DNA of 49,474 nt from Burkholderiales bacterium (GCA_026225235.1 JAMFSK010000183.1:1-49474), one strand, 5' to 3'. Shown: positions 1 through 8,137, counted from the first letter of the stretch. Made by a program: numbers and translations. Notes: generated by a model not told the origin, from the letters alone.

Positions 1-83
1 CGGGCTGACGACTCAGGCTGCCGCCCAAGGTTGCCGACCGAGGCGACGACCTTTCGGCCACCCTCTGGGTCGGAGCTCAGACC

Positions 84-1010
84 TTAGACTTCAGCCGCAA
101 GGGCCGTGCGCATCTTCTTCATCGCGCTGGCTTCGATCTGCCGGATCCGCTCGGCCGACACGCTGAATTCGGCCGCGAGGTCATGCAGCGTCGCGCCGCC
201 CGTGCCGTCGTCCGACACGTTCAGCCAGCGTGCTTCAATAATGCGACGGCTGCGCTGGTCGAGCGAGCCGAGTGCCGAAGCAAGGCCATCGGACTGCAGA
301 TGGTCGAACTGGCGCGCGGCGAGCACCTCGGTCGGCTCCTGACGGGTATCCGACAGGTAGGCGATCGGCGCATAGCTTTCCTCGCCGTCGTCAATCTGGC
401 CTTCGAGCGCGATATCGCCGCCGTACAGGCGCGTTTCCATTTCGACGACTTCTTCGCGCTTGACGCTCAGTTCCTTCGCCAGACCTTCGATCTCGTCCTG
501 CGAGAAGGCCTGCACACCCTGCTTGTGGCTACGCAGATTGAAGAACAGCTTGCGCTGCGCCTTCGTCGTGGCGACCTTGACCATGCGCCAGTTACGCAGC
601 ACATACTCGTGAATCTCAGCCTTGATCCAGTGCATCGCGTACGACACCAGACGCACGTTCTGCGCGGGGTCGAAGCGCTTGACCGCCTTCATCAGGCCGA
701 TATTGCCTTCCTGAATCAGGTCGGCGTGGGGCAGCCCATAACCCATGTAGTTGCGTGCGATCGACACGACCAGACGCAGGTGCGACAGCACCAGGCGGCG
801 CGCGGAGTCGAGATCGCCGTGTTCGCGGTAATCGCTCGCGAGCTGCTTTTCTTCGCCCGGCGTCAGCATCGGGATCCGGTTGACGGACTGGATATAGGCG
901 TCGATATTGCCAAGCTGACCCGGCAACATCGCGTTCCCGGCAAGCGCGAGGGCGCCAGCGGCAGGCGCGGCGGAACGGTTTGCTTTCGGAAAAGTCGTGG
1001 CAGTGCTCAC
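84..1010 (-). CDS. rpoH: RNA polymerase heat-shock sigma factor RpoH (sigma-32)
   Basis: A 308-residue group 3 sigma-70 family protein that directs RNA polymerase to heat-shock promoters. Region 2 is clear (DLIQEGNIGLMKAVKRFDP). The RpoH-specific box QRKLFFNLR follows it, and a C-terminal region 4.2 helix-turn-helix (TLHDLAAEFSVSAERIRQIE) ends the protein. The length fits the family (about 285-310). The start is a GTG at 1010, preceded by AGGAG eight bases upstream. A perfect CIRCE operator lies 34 bp upstream of the start, so HrcA repression is likely. RpoH box plus region 4.2 make the assignment secure; the GTG start is an inference from the ribosome binding site. Confidence 0.96.
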   Translation of the reverse strand: MSTATTFPKANRSAAPAAGALALAGNAMLPGQLGNIDAYIQSVNRIPMLTPGEEKQLASDYREHGDLDSARRLVLSHLRLVVSIARNYMGYGLPHADLIQEGNIGLMKAVKRFDPAQNVRLVSYAMHWIKAEIHEYVLRNWRMVKVATTKAQRKLFFNLRSHKQGVQAFSQDEIEGLAKELSVKREEVVEMETRLYGGDIALEGQIDDGEESYAPIAYLSDTRQEPTEVLAARQFDHLQSDGLASALGSLDQRSRRIIEARWLNVSDDGTGGATLHDLAAEFSVSAERIRQIEASAMKKMRTALAAEV

Positions 1011-1043
1011 TCGGTAAGCTCCTAAAGGACATCGGTTTCCATC

Positions 1044-1070
1044 TTAGCACTCTCCAAATCAGAGTGCTAA
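1044..1070 (-). promoter_or_regulatory. CIRCE operator (HrcA-binding site) upstream of rpoH
   Basis: The sequence reads TTAGCACTC, nine bases, GAGTGCTAA, which matches the CIRCE consensus at every arm position. It lies in the short intergenic region before rpoH, probably in its 5' untranslated region. In known systems HrcA binds CIRCE and represses groE or dnaK. Here it would place the heat-shock sigma factor under HrcA. Control of rpoH by HrcA has been proposed from comparative genomics in betaproteobacteria, as I recall. Confidence 0.95.
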
Positions 1071-1297
1071 GAGTTAGATCAGGTTACTCCCTAAGGGTTC
1101 CCGTGTCACTATCAAAATGTAGATGATGATAGCAATCTTGTGTTTTGACCCGGACGAGGGGGCAGGGTTCCCGGTAAAAGGCGGGGAGGCAAGCTGTTGT
1201 TCTGCGGTGGATCAATTTCGACAAACGTAGGAAGGCGGGCGAACGTGGTATAAATTTCAGCAATCGATCTGATGGCTTTCAGGCGGCGAGGTTCCGG

Positions 1298-1693
1298 ATG
1301 GCGGCGAAGTTCAGCGAGACAATCGTGAATACGGTCAGGGAGCTCGAGCGGGAGCGGTTCCGGGCCATGGTCGATGCGGATGGCGAGCAGCTCGACGCCC
1401 TACTGTCCGACAGCGTCAGCTATATCCACACCAACGGCAAGCGCGAGAGCAAAACACAGTTTCTCGCGGCGATCACCAATGGCAAGCGCCGCTATCGTCA
1501 GATCGAGGTCCAGACGCAGGACGTATTGCTCGCGAGCGATGAGACCTGTGTCGTGACGGGCCGCGCCCTGGTCGAACTGGAGGCCAACAGCGGCGCGCTG
1601 CTGTTCCAGATCGCCTACACGGCCATCCAGGTGTACGAGGGCGCCGTCTGGCGCCTCGCGGCCTGGCAGGCGACGCGCTGCGCCACGGATTGA
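1298..1693 (+). CDS. NTF2-like / DUF4440-type small protein
   Basis: A 131-residue protein that looks like a cone-shaped NTF2/SnoaL-like domain. It has an N-terminal helix (ETIVNTVRELERERFRAMV), then DGEQLDALLSDSVSYIHTNG, KTQFLAAI and a beta-rich C-terminal half ending VWRLAAWQAT. Such domains bind small ligands or act as enzymes of many kinds, so no substrate can be inferred. The ATG at 1298 follows a weak purine-rich stretch. Its stop codon abuts the stop of the convergent leuA gene with no spacer. It stands alone as a single gene between rpoH and leuA. Function unknown; the family assignment rests on fold-level pattern only. Confidence 0.75.
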   Translation: MAAKFSETIVNTVRELERERFRAMVDADGEQLDALLSDSVSYIHTNGKRESKTQFLAAITNGKRRYRQIEVQTQDVLLASDETCVVTGRALVELEANSGALLFQIAYTAIQVYEGAVWRLAAWQATRCATD

Positions 1694-3370
1694 TCAGGCG
1701 GGTTGCAAGACGGCTTCCGCGTCACGTGCGACCACGCCGAGTCCCCGGTTCACCGATGCGATGACCGCATCGATCACTGCCACTTCCTTCGATTCCCGGA
1801 TCGCCGCGCCGTAGCAATGCACGCTATTGCGCCCTGCCCCTTCGGCAGCATCTATCGCGTCAATCCGAATCCCGACAAACACCGCCGTCTTGCCGTCCGC
1901 CGTGCGCTGTTCCTCGAAATCGACGACAACGACGGGCCGGCCAATCGCTTTTTCAATGCTGGCGGCCACTGCGGTCGCATCCGCTCCAGGCGGCGGCGCA
2001 GCGAAACTACGGCCATCGCAGCGAAACGCCTTCGCGCTGGCTCGCTCGATCGGGCCCTTTACGTCGAGATAGGTTTCCCGGAAGAGATCGCAGATACCTT
2101 GCGGGGTGACTTCCACACCGGTCTGGTCGGCCACACTCTGGACGATCCGGCTGAATTCGATCTGCATGCGCCGCGGCGGCGTCGCGCCGATACCGCGTTC
2201 GAGCAGGTAGGTTGTGCCGCCCTTGCCCGACTGGCTGTTCACTCGAATCACTGCGTCGTAACTGCGGCCGAGGTCGGCGGGATCGATCGGAAGATAGGGG
2301 ACTTCCCAGATCGCGTCGGGCTGCTGCTGGGCGAAACCCTTGCGGATCGCGTCCTGATGCGAGCCTGAGAAAGCGGTGAACACCAGGTCGCCCGCATACG
2401 GGTGGCGCGGGTGCACGGGCAACTGGTTGCAGCGTTCGACGGTGCGGCGCACAGCGTCGATATCCGAAAAATCGAGACCCGGGGAGATGCCCTGGGTGTA
2501 GAGGTTCATCGCGAGCGTGACGAGGTCGACATTCCCGGTGCGCTCGCCGTTACCAAACAAGCAGCCTTCGATGCGGTCCGCGCCTGCGAGCAGTGCCATC
2601 TCGGCCGCCGCGACGGCGGTGCCGCGATCGTTATGGGGATGCACGGAGAGCACGATGCTGTCGCGATAGGCCATATTGCGGTCCATCCATTCGACCTGGT
2701 CGGCAAACACATTGGGCATCGCCGCCTCGACCGTCGCCGGGAGGTTGATGATCATCTTGTGCTCCGGTGTCGGGCGCCAGACGCCTGCCACCGCGTCGCA
2801 CACTTCTCGCGCGAAGCTCAACTCGGTCATGCTGAAGGTTTCGGGCGAATACTGGAAGGTCCACTCCGTCTGCGGGCGTTGCGATGCCATGTGCTTGATC
2901 AGGCGCGTGCCGTCGACGGCAAGCGCCTTGACCTCGTCCTTGCCGAGTCCGAACACGATCTTGCGGAAGGCCGGGGCAATCGCGTTGTAAAGGTGGACGA
3001 TCGCGCGCGGAACGCCGTCGAGCGATTCGAACGTGCGCTCGATCAGGTCGGCGCGCGACTGGGTGAGTACTTCGATCGTCACGTCGGCCGGAATACGGTT
3101 TTCGTCAATCAGGCGCCGTACAAAGTCGAATTCGGTCTGGGAGGCAGAGGGGAAGCCCACCTCGATCTGCTTGAAGCCGATTCGCACGAGCATCTCGAAG
3201 AATTCGATCTTCGTTTCGATGCTCATCGGGTCGATCAGCGACTGATTGCCGTCGCGCAGATCCGTGCTCATCCAGATCGGGGCCTGGGTGATGGTTCGCG
3301 ATGGCCATCGGCGGCTGTGCAAGGCGATGGCGGGGAACGGACGGTATTTGGTAGACGGGGTGTTGAGCAT
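1694..3370 (-). CDS. leuA: 2-isopropylmalate synthase
   Basis: Condenses acetyl-CoA with 2-oxoisovalerate, the first committed step of leucine biosynthesis in the cytoplasm. The 558 residues match the long LeuA form: N-terminal YRPFPAIALHSRRWPSRTI, the catalytic TIM-barrel start STDLRDGNQSL, the metal-binding SVHPHNDRGTAVAA histidines, GNGERTGNVDL, and a C-terminal regulatory domain from about residue 430. I chose the ATG at 3370 because GAGG sits five bases upstream; an in-frame ATG 60 bp further upstream would lie inside the leader structure. The gene is monocistronic here. A leader with two Leu-rich peptides and a hairpin over the Shine-Dalgarno points to attenuation by leucine supply. Leucine feedback through the C-terminal domain is known for the family. 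Confidence 0.96.
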   Translation of the reverse strand: MLNTPSTKYRPFPAIALHSRRWPSRTITQAPIWMSTDLRDGNQSLIDPMSIETKIEFFEMLVRIGFKQIEVGFPSASQTEFDFVRRLIDENRIPADVTIEVLTQSRADLIERTFESLDGVPRAIVHLYNAIAPAFRKIVFGLGKDEVKALAVDGTRLIKHMASQRPQTEWTFQYSPETFSMTELSFAREVCDAVAGVWRPTPEHKMIINLPATVEAAMPNVFADQVEWMDRNMAYRDSIVLSVHPHNDRGTAVAAAEMALLAGADRIEGCLFGNGERTGNVDLVTLAMNLYTQGISPGLDFSDIDAVRRTVERCNQLPVHPRHPYAGDLVFTAFSGSHQDAIRKGFAQQQPDAIWEVPYLPIDPADLGRSYDAVIRVNSQSGKGGTTYLLERGIGATPPRRMQIEFSRIVQSVADQTGVEVTPQGICDLFRETYLDVKGPIERASAKAFRCDGRSFAAPPPGADATAVAASIEKAIGRPVVVVDFEEQRTADGKTAVFVGIRIDAIDAAEGAGRNSVHCYGAAIRESKEVAVIDAVIASVNRGLGVVARDAEAVLQPA

Positions 3371-3419
3371 GTTCGCCTCGAAAGCAGTGGATTCAGTGTG
3401 TGTGTGGCTTGAGGCGAAC
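3371..3419 (-). promoter_or_regulatory. Hairpin sequestering the leuA Shine-Dalgarno
   Basis: On the leuA strand GTTCGCCTC (3419-3411) is the exact reverse complement of GAGGCGAAC (3379-3371), which holds the GAGG Shine-Dalgarno and runs up to the leuA ATG. The 9-bp stem with a 31-base loop would block initiation. An alternative 6-bp stem, TGTGGC (3431-3426) with GCCACA (3408-3403), would place the blocking arm in its loop. CGGAA just after the second leader-peptide stop can also pair with TTCCG next to the arm. No U-tract follows any stem, so translational rather than intrinsic-terminator control is inferred. Confidence 0.75.
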
Positions 3420-3445
3420 GGAATTGCCACAGGGCGCGCGTTCCG

Positions 3446-3502
3446 TCAGCCGATCGGTAGCGGTAGCGATAGGGTGAGATCGAGGTGCGCGGTGCTAAAC
3501 AT
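3446..3502 (-). CDS. leuL: Leucine leader peptide 2 of leuA
   Basis: An 18-residue reading frame, MFSTAHLDLTLSLPLPIG, ends 75 bases before leuA. Five residues are Leu, and three of these are encoded by CTA, normally the rarest Leu codon in GC-rich genomes. GGAAG lies five bases before the ATG. The stop codon is followed at once by CGGAA, which can pair with TTCCG bordering the arm that masks the leuA Shine-Dalgarno. A ribosome that finishes the peptide would cover that segment and leave the leuA site closed; one stalled on the Leu codons would leave it free. That logic is inference; the codons are seen. Confidence 0.8.
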   Translation of the reverse strand: MFSTAHLDLTLSLPLPIG

Positions 3503-3648
3503 GGTGTCTTCCAGGGTGGCTCGCGGATCGCGGGGGCCAAGGCTTTGAAATGGTGCGGTCGGCGGGCGGATAGCCTGAGGCCGTCAAGACCACTTCAACT
3601 GAAATCGGGGGAACTGCGGGAACTGCGATGCGCTTACGCGCGGGGGCC

Positions 3649-3735
3649 TTACGCTAGCGCCGGTAGTAGGCGTAGCGATAGCCGCTGCGGTAGCAGACGG
3701 ACAACGCGGAGGGAGAGGGATGCGGTAGCTTGCAT
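3649..3735 (-). CDS. Leucine-rich leader peptide 1 of leuA (possibly leaderless)
   Basis: A 28-residue frame starts at the ATG 3735-3733 and ends at TAA. Nine residues are Leu (positions 7, 9, 14, 15, 19, 21, 23, 24, 27) and six of those are CTA, including two adjacent CTA codons. The C-terminal part reads RLLPQRLSLRLLPALA. The ATG lies eight bases after a TATAGT -10 element, so the transcript would begin at or next to the AUG and carry no Shine-Dalgarno. Nothing like this codon bias is expected by chance in GC-rich DNA, which supports a leucine-sensing peptide. A longer overlapping frame on this strand is rejected as a shadow. Confidence 0.72.
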   Translation of the reverse strand: MQATASLSLRVVRLLPQRLSLRLLPALA

Positions 3736-3742
3736 AGGCCCG

Positions 3743-3772
3743 ACTATAGGCGGGCGGTTTGCAAGGTGTCAA
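3743..3772 (-). promoter_or_regulatory. Sigma-70 promoter of the leuA leader transcript
   Basis: On the minus strand TTGACA (3772-3767) is followed after 18 bases by TATAGT (3748-3743). The -35 is a perfect consensus and the -10 differs at one position. The predicted start is the A of the leader peptide 1 ATG at 3735 or a base next to it. The leader from there to the leuA ATG is about 366 nt. Confidence 0.85.
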
Positions 3773-3881
3773 TAAGAAATCTTTGGGATACGGGTTTCCG
3801 GGGGGACATCGCCAGCGGAAGACGGCGGATGGTAGCCTGAAGCGGGAAGGCAAGAGCCCGGAACCCGGGGCTCCCTTGCCG

Positions 3882-4832
3882 CTACTCCTTTGCCACGAGC
3901 CGCTTGATGGTTTCCACCTGCCGTTCGATTTCGGGCGGGGTGGGGACGTCGCCCGCGAGTGCGGCTTCGATCCAGCGTGCGGTCGCGTCGGCCTCGCGAT
4001 CGGGGAGCACCACCGGCGGCGCATCGGTGTCGCGGCGCTCAGGCTCGATCAGGGTCTCGGCGATGCCATCGTGAAGCCAGTCGATCTGGACTTGCCGCCG
4101 CGTGTCAGCCACCGCCTCGCCTTCAGTCCCTCGTGCGAGCAGCGCGCCTCCTGCGCCGATTTCCGGATGCTCGCGAAACAGCGACGACAGGCTGTCGCGA
4201 TAGGCGGGATGGGTGTAATTCACGAGGCGAAGGCCCGGTTCGCGAAATGGCTGCAGCAGCTTGACGAGCGTATGCGTCGAGTTGCGCACGCCGAGCACCC
4301 GCCGCAGCGACAGCAGGCGCGCAAGCCGCGGCGAGAGGGTGCTGATCGGCGCGAAGGCGACGTGATTGCGCGCCAGCGCCTCATTGATATCCGTGACCTC
4401 AGCGGCAGCCGCCACCCCGAGCCGCGCAAAGATTTCCGCGCTGGTCACCCGACCCGGGTCTTCGGTCACGCCGTGCACGAGCACCGGCACGCCCTCGCGG
4501 GCGAGGCGCAGGGCCAGTAGCGGCGTCAGGTTGGCTTGCTTGCGCGCGCCGTTATAGCTCGGGATCGACACGGCGCGGTGCGCCCCCGCGGGTGTCGCCA
4601 GCAAATCGAGCGTACTGTGCGCCGCGACCAGCATGCCCGACAACTCGGCCGGGGTTTCGCCCTTGAGCCGGTAGGCCAGCAGCACTGCGCCGAGCTCGAC
4701 GTCCGTGACCCGGCCATTGAGCATCGCCGAGTACAGATCATGCGCATCGTCGCGCGAGAGGGGCCGTGCCCCGTTGGGTCCACGCCCGATTTCCTTGATG
4801 AAGCGGGCGCAGGAGAACGTCATTTCGGTCAT
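3882..4832 (-). CDS. ybiB: YbiB-like protein (anthranilate phosphoribosyltransferase fold)
   Basis: A 316-residue member of the TrpD-like YbiB group. It has the N-terminal helical domain (LSRDDAHDLYSAMLNGRVTDVELGAVLLAYRLKGETPAELSGM) and the alpha/beta domain of phosphoribosyltransferases. The PRPP-site motifs of true TrpD enzymes (GTGGD, NGS) are absent and are replaced by IPSYNGARKQANLTPLLAL. Known YbiB proteins bind nucleic acid and have no tryptophan role. The length equals E. coli YbiB (about 320). It follows nasA after 55 bp on the same strand and probably ends the nitrate assimilation transcript. What it does there is not known. The start at 4832 lacks a clear Shine-Dalgarno; an ATG three codons later is an alternative. 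Confidence 0.85.
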   Translation of the reverse strand: MTEMTFSCARFIKEIGRGPNGARPLSRDDAHDLYSAMLNGRVTDVELGAVLLAYRLKGETPAELSGMLVAAHSTLDLLATPAGAHRAVSIPSYNGARKQANLTPLLALRLAREGVPVLVHGVTEDPGRVTSAEIFARLGVAAAAEVTDINEALARNHVAFAPISTLSPRLARLLSLRRVLGVRNSTHTLVKLLQPFREPGLRLVNYTHPAYRDSLSSLFREHPEIGAGGALLARGTEGEAVADTRRQVQIDWLHDGIAETLIEPERRDTDAPPVVLPDREADATARWIEAALAGDVPTPPEIERQVETIKRLVAKE

Positions 4833-4887
4833 TAAATTTCGCTGGAAAAGCTTCGTGTGCGCATTATCGCCTGCCCCACGACGAGGC

Positions 4888-7704
4888 TCACGCTGGATTG
4901 TGAAGTGGTGTGGCCTCGATGAGCCGCTTCAGCTCAGGGACGCACGAGCCGCACTGCGTGCCGCACCGGAGCTGCCGCTTGAGCGCGTCGAGCCGCTCGC
5001 CGCGATCAGCCGAAGCGGGTTGCAAGGCAAGCAGATCAACGATCTGCCGTTCGCCTACGCCGATGCAATTGCACACCGTCTTGCCGCGCGGCGCGACGCT
5101 AGACGGGGGCGCGCTCGACGAGGGTAGCAGGAGCCGTCGTCCGAGGCTCGCGACTGAGGTGGCGGCATCGAGGTAGTCGCGCAGCCAGCCGGCCGCTGAG
5201 ATATCCCCCGCAAGCGACACGGCCTTCAGGACACCGTTTTCGACGACGAGGCGCCGCGCGGTGCCGCGCCGGCCGTCCTTGTAATCGAGCATATTGGGCG
5301 CACCGGAGACGATGCCAAAGTGCGCTTCGACTTCCTGCTGAAGTTCGAGGTCGACGGCCTGGTAATCGGCCGCGCGCCACGACACGCCCACCCGCCCATC
5401 GGCGGCGGCGAACGGCACGCAGCTCGCGAACGGGAAACGCGTCAGGTAGGGCCGCAGGGCCAACTGGACTTCGAGTGCTTCGTCGGCCGGCAGGCAGGCG
5501 AAGACGGTCCACTGCCAGCTGAGTTCGGCCTTCATGATCCGGATCGCGGCGTGCTTGAGTTCTGGCTGTTTGGAGAGCGGGTCGAACGCGCCGGTCGTCA
5601 GCGAATTCACCCCGTGGGCCGGTTGCCCGCCGGCCGAGCCGGACAGATACTCCTCGCCCCAGTGCATCGCGACGAAAGCCTGTCCGGGCTGCACGGTCTC
5701 GCTGGCGCGCACGGGCATGACGATACTTCCGCGACGCGAAGTCAGGTGCGCGAGGCTACCTTCGACGAGTCCGAGTCGCTCGATATCGCGGGCATTGAGC
5801 TCGACACCGGGCTCAGGCATGTGCGAGAACAACTTCTCGACGGTGCCGGTGCGGCTCATGCCGTGCCACTGATCGCGCAGACGCCCGGTGGTCAGCGCGA
5901 ACGGATGCCGTGCATCGACCGCTTCGGCAACGCTCGTGTAACGGACGTTCGCGAAGCGGGCGCGGCCGTCCGGCGTGGCGAACCGGTGATCCAGATAAAG
6001 TCGCTCAGCCGCTCCTGTCGCTCCGGCCGGATAAGGCCATTGTTGCGGCCCTTGCGTCTCGAGTAATGCATAAGAAAGTCCTCCAATGTCCAGGTCACGG
6101 CCCACTGTCGTGGTGCGGTGCTCGTTCCAGACTGATTCTGCGGTTTGATAGGAAAAGATGCTTGGCAGCCCGGGTCGCAGCCGGGCCTCGAGCCGCCGGG
6201 CGACATCGGCGGCGATCTGCCAGTCGTCCCGCGCTTCGGCATACGCTGCGCGGGCGGCGCGCACACGCGAGATGCGTCGTTCCGAATTGGTGACCGTGCC
6301 TTCTTTCTCGCCCCAGGTGGTCGCGGGCAGCAACACGTCGGCAAACGGCGCGGTCGCGGTGTTCGCATACGCTTCCTGCAATACGACGAACTCTGCGCGT
6401 GCGAGCGCCTTGCGCACCAGCGACTGGTTCGGCATCGATTGTGCAGGGTTGGTGCAGACGATCCAGATCGCCTTGAGCGAGCCGTCGGCGAGTGCGTCGA
6501 ACATTTCGACGGCGGTCTTGCCCGGTTTCGCGGGCAGCGCTTCGACGCCCCACAGCCGCGCTATCTCGTCGCGGTCGGGCGCATGGTTGATATCGCGATG
6601 GCCGGACAGCAGCGTCGCCATGCCGCCGACTTCGCGACCACCCATGGCGTTGGGCTGACCCGTCAGCGAGAATGGGCCGGCGCCCACCTTGCCGATTTGC
6701 GCCGTGGCGAGATGCAGGTTGATCAGCGCGGCATTCTTTGCGCTGCCGGACGACGACTGGTTCAAGCCCTGGCAGTAGAGCGACAGCGTGGGCCCCTCGG
6801 CGAACCAGCGCGCTGCCGTGACAATGTCCTCGGCCGGTATGCCGCAGACCCGGCTCGCGCTGCCCGGTGTCGCATCGCGCACGGTATCGCGCAGTGCTTC
6901 GAAGCCGGAGGTGTGGGCCTCGATAAACGCGCGGTCGACGAGGCCTTCCCAAAGCATGACGTGCAACATCGCATGAAACAGCGCGACGTCCGTGCCGGGT
7001 ATGATCGGCAGATGCAGCGTTGCTTCGCTGGCTGAATCCGTGCGGCGCGGGTCGACCACGACGACGCGCAGCGCAGGGTTCGCGGCGCGTGCATCCTCGA
7101 GCCGACGATAGAGCACCGGATGCGCAAAGGCTGGATTGGCGCCCGCGATAAACACGGTGTTCGCGTGGTTGAGATCGTCATAGCTGCACGGCGGCGCGTC
7201 GGCTCCGAGCGTGAGCTTATAGCCCGATACCGCCGAGCTCATGCACAGCCGCGAGTTCGAATCGATATTGTTGGTGCCGAGCAAACCCTTGGCGAGCTTG
7301 TTGAACACGTAATAGTCTTCGGTCAGCAACTGGCCCGAGATATACAGGCCGACCGAATCCGGACCATGTTCACGCATGATCGCCGCAAAACGGTCTGTGA
7401 CATGGGCGAGCGCTTCGTCCCAGCCGACACGTTGGCGCGCTTCGGTCCGGTCCACGCGAATTTCCGGATGCGCGGCGCGCGTCTGTGCGTAACGGTGCCC
7501 GGCCGCGCTCAGATGCAGCGTGGCGCCCTTCGAGCACAGGCGTCCGAAGTTGGCCGGATGATCGGGGTCGCCGCGCACACCGACGATCTCGCGTGCGCCG
7601 CTCGCCGGATGACCCGTCTCGCGAGTCTCGATGATCACGCCGCAACCGACCCCGCAGTAGCAGCAGGTGCTGCGCGTTTCGCCGGGTTGCAGCGGCGTCA
7701 TCAT
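4888..7704 (-). CDS. nasA: Assimilatory nitrate reductase, catalytic subunit with C-terminal BFD-type Fe-S domain
   Basis: Cytoplasmic molybdoenzyme that reduces nitrate to nitrite. The 938 residues start with the [4Fe-4S] motif Cx2Cx3C (C14, C17, C21) and the fourth Cys at 57 (LCSKG), followed by the bis-MGD binding body (GLYISGQLLTEDYYVFNKL, NSRLCMSSAV, VVVDPRRTDSA) and the molydopterin dinucleotide-binding domain (FALTTGRLRDQWHGMSRTG). The last 70 residues carry a BFD-like [2Fe-2S] domain (VCNCIGV and CGTQCGSCVPE), as in other assimilatory NasA/NasC proteins, so electrons may enter there. There is no Tat signal, fitting a cytoplasmic enzyme. The ATG overlaps the nirD stop in an ATGA junction, so the two are probably translationally coupled. 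Confidence 0.95.
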   Translation of the reverse strand: MMTPLQPGETRSTCCYCGVGCGVIIETRETGHPASGAREIVGVRGDPDHPANFGRLCSKGATLHLSAAGHRYAQTRAAHPEIRVDRTEARQRVGWDEALAHVTDRFAAIMREHGPDSVGLYISGQLLTEDYYVFNKLAKGLLGTNNIDSNSRLCMSSAVSGYKLTLGADAPPCSYDDLNHANTVFIAGANPAFAHPVLYRRLEDARAANPALRVVVVDPRRTDSASEATLHLPIIPGTDVALFHAMLHVMLWEGLVDRAFIEAHTSGFEALRDTVRDATPGSASRVCGIPAEDIVTAARWFAEGPTLSLYCQGLNQSSSGSAKNAALINLHLATAQIGKVGAGPFSLTGQPNAMGGREVGGMATLLSGHRDINHAPDRDEIARLWGVEALPAKPGKTAVEMFDALADGSLKAIWIVCTNPAQSMPNQSLVRKALARAEFVVLQEAYANTATAPFADVLLPATTWGEKEGTVTNSERRISRVRAARAAYAEARDDWQIAADVARRLEARLRPGLPSIFSYQTAESVWNEHRTTTVGRDLDIGGLSYALLETQGPQQWPYPAGATGAAERLYLDHRFATPDGRARFANVRYTSVAEAVDARHPFALTTGRLRDQWHGMSRTGTVEKLFSHMPEPGVELNARDIERLGLVEGSLAHLTSRRGSIVMPVRASETVQPGQAFVAMHWGEEYLSGSAGGQPAHGVNSLTTGAFDPLSKQPELKHAAIRIMKAELSWQWTVFACLPADEALEVQLALRPYLTRFPFASCVPFAAADGRVGVSWRAADYQAVDLELQQEVEAHFGIVSGAPNMLDYKDGRRGTARRLVVENGVLKAVSLAGDISAAGWLRDYLDAATSVASLGRRLLLPSSSAPPSSVAPRGKTVCNCIGVGERQIVDLLALQPASADRGERLDALKRQLRCGTQCGSCVPELKRLIEATPLHNPA

Positions 7705-8123
7705 GCCCGCTGCACAGTGAGCGTGAGCGGTTGCGGCGCGCCCGCGCCGTCATCGATACCGATTGACGCCACTTCGTTACGCTTCAGATAGATCGCCTCG
7801 CCCTCGCGCTTTATCGCGAAGCGTGCGACGCATCCTTCGTCAGGCGCTTGTACCTGTCCGCTGCTCAGTGCAATGTTGAAGCTATGCAAGGGACAGGTGA
7901 CTTGCTCGCCGTGGACGATGCCTTGCGAGAGCGGGCCGCCCTTGTGCGGGCAACGGTCGAGCAAGGCGAATACCTTGTCCTCGGCGTTGCGAAACACTGC
8001 GAGCGCCGGGCCTCTGGCGCGTTCGATCACCCGCGCGCCGAGCGGGGGAATGTCGCCGGCTTCACAGATATACAGCCAGTCGCCAGCGTCGCCAGTGTCG
8101 TCAGTGATCGGATGAGTGCTCAT
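7701..8123 (-). CDS. nirD: Nitrite reductase (NADH) small subunit, Rieske type
   Basis: A 140-residue Rieske-fold partner of NirB in the six-electron reduction of nitrite to ammonium. It keeps the cluster ligands: CPH in RCPHKGGPLSQG and CPLH in TCPLHSFNIALSSG. Many enteric NirD proteins lack these ligands, so this subunit probably carries a real [2Fe-2S] cluster. I chose the ATG at 8123, with AAGGA about seven bases upstream and 14 bp after the nirB stop; a longer frame reaching 8207 would run into nirB. It sits between nirB and nasA on one transcript. Confidence 0.93.
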   Translation of the reverse strand: MSTHPITDDTGDAGDWLYICEAGDIPPLGARVIERARGPALAVFRNAEDKVFALLDRCPHKGGPLSQGIVHGEQVTCPLHSFNIALSSGQVQAPDEGCVARFAIKREGEAIYLKRNEVASIGIDDGAGAPQPLTLTVQRA

Positions 8124-8137
8124 GAGGGTTCCTTGCC

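Noticed and set aside
183..1025. Long plus-strand frame opposite rpoH.
   Set aside because: Mirror frame of a well-supported gene; common in GC-rich DNA and without family motifs.
2402..3412. Plus-strand frame of 336 codons opposite leuA.
   Set aside because: Antisense shadow with no Shine-Dalgarno and His/Arg-rich composition typical of reverse-frame artefacts.
3584..4024. Long minus-strand frame across the leuA leader promoter and the end of ybiB.
   Set aside because: It overlaps a strong promoter, two leader peptides and ybiB, and has no recognisable domain.
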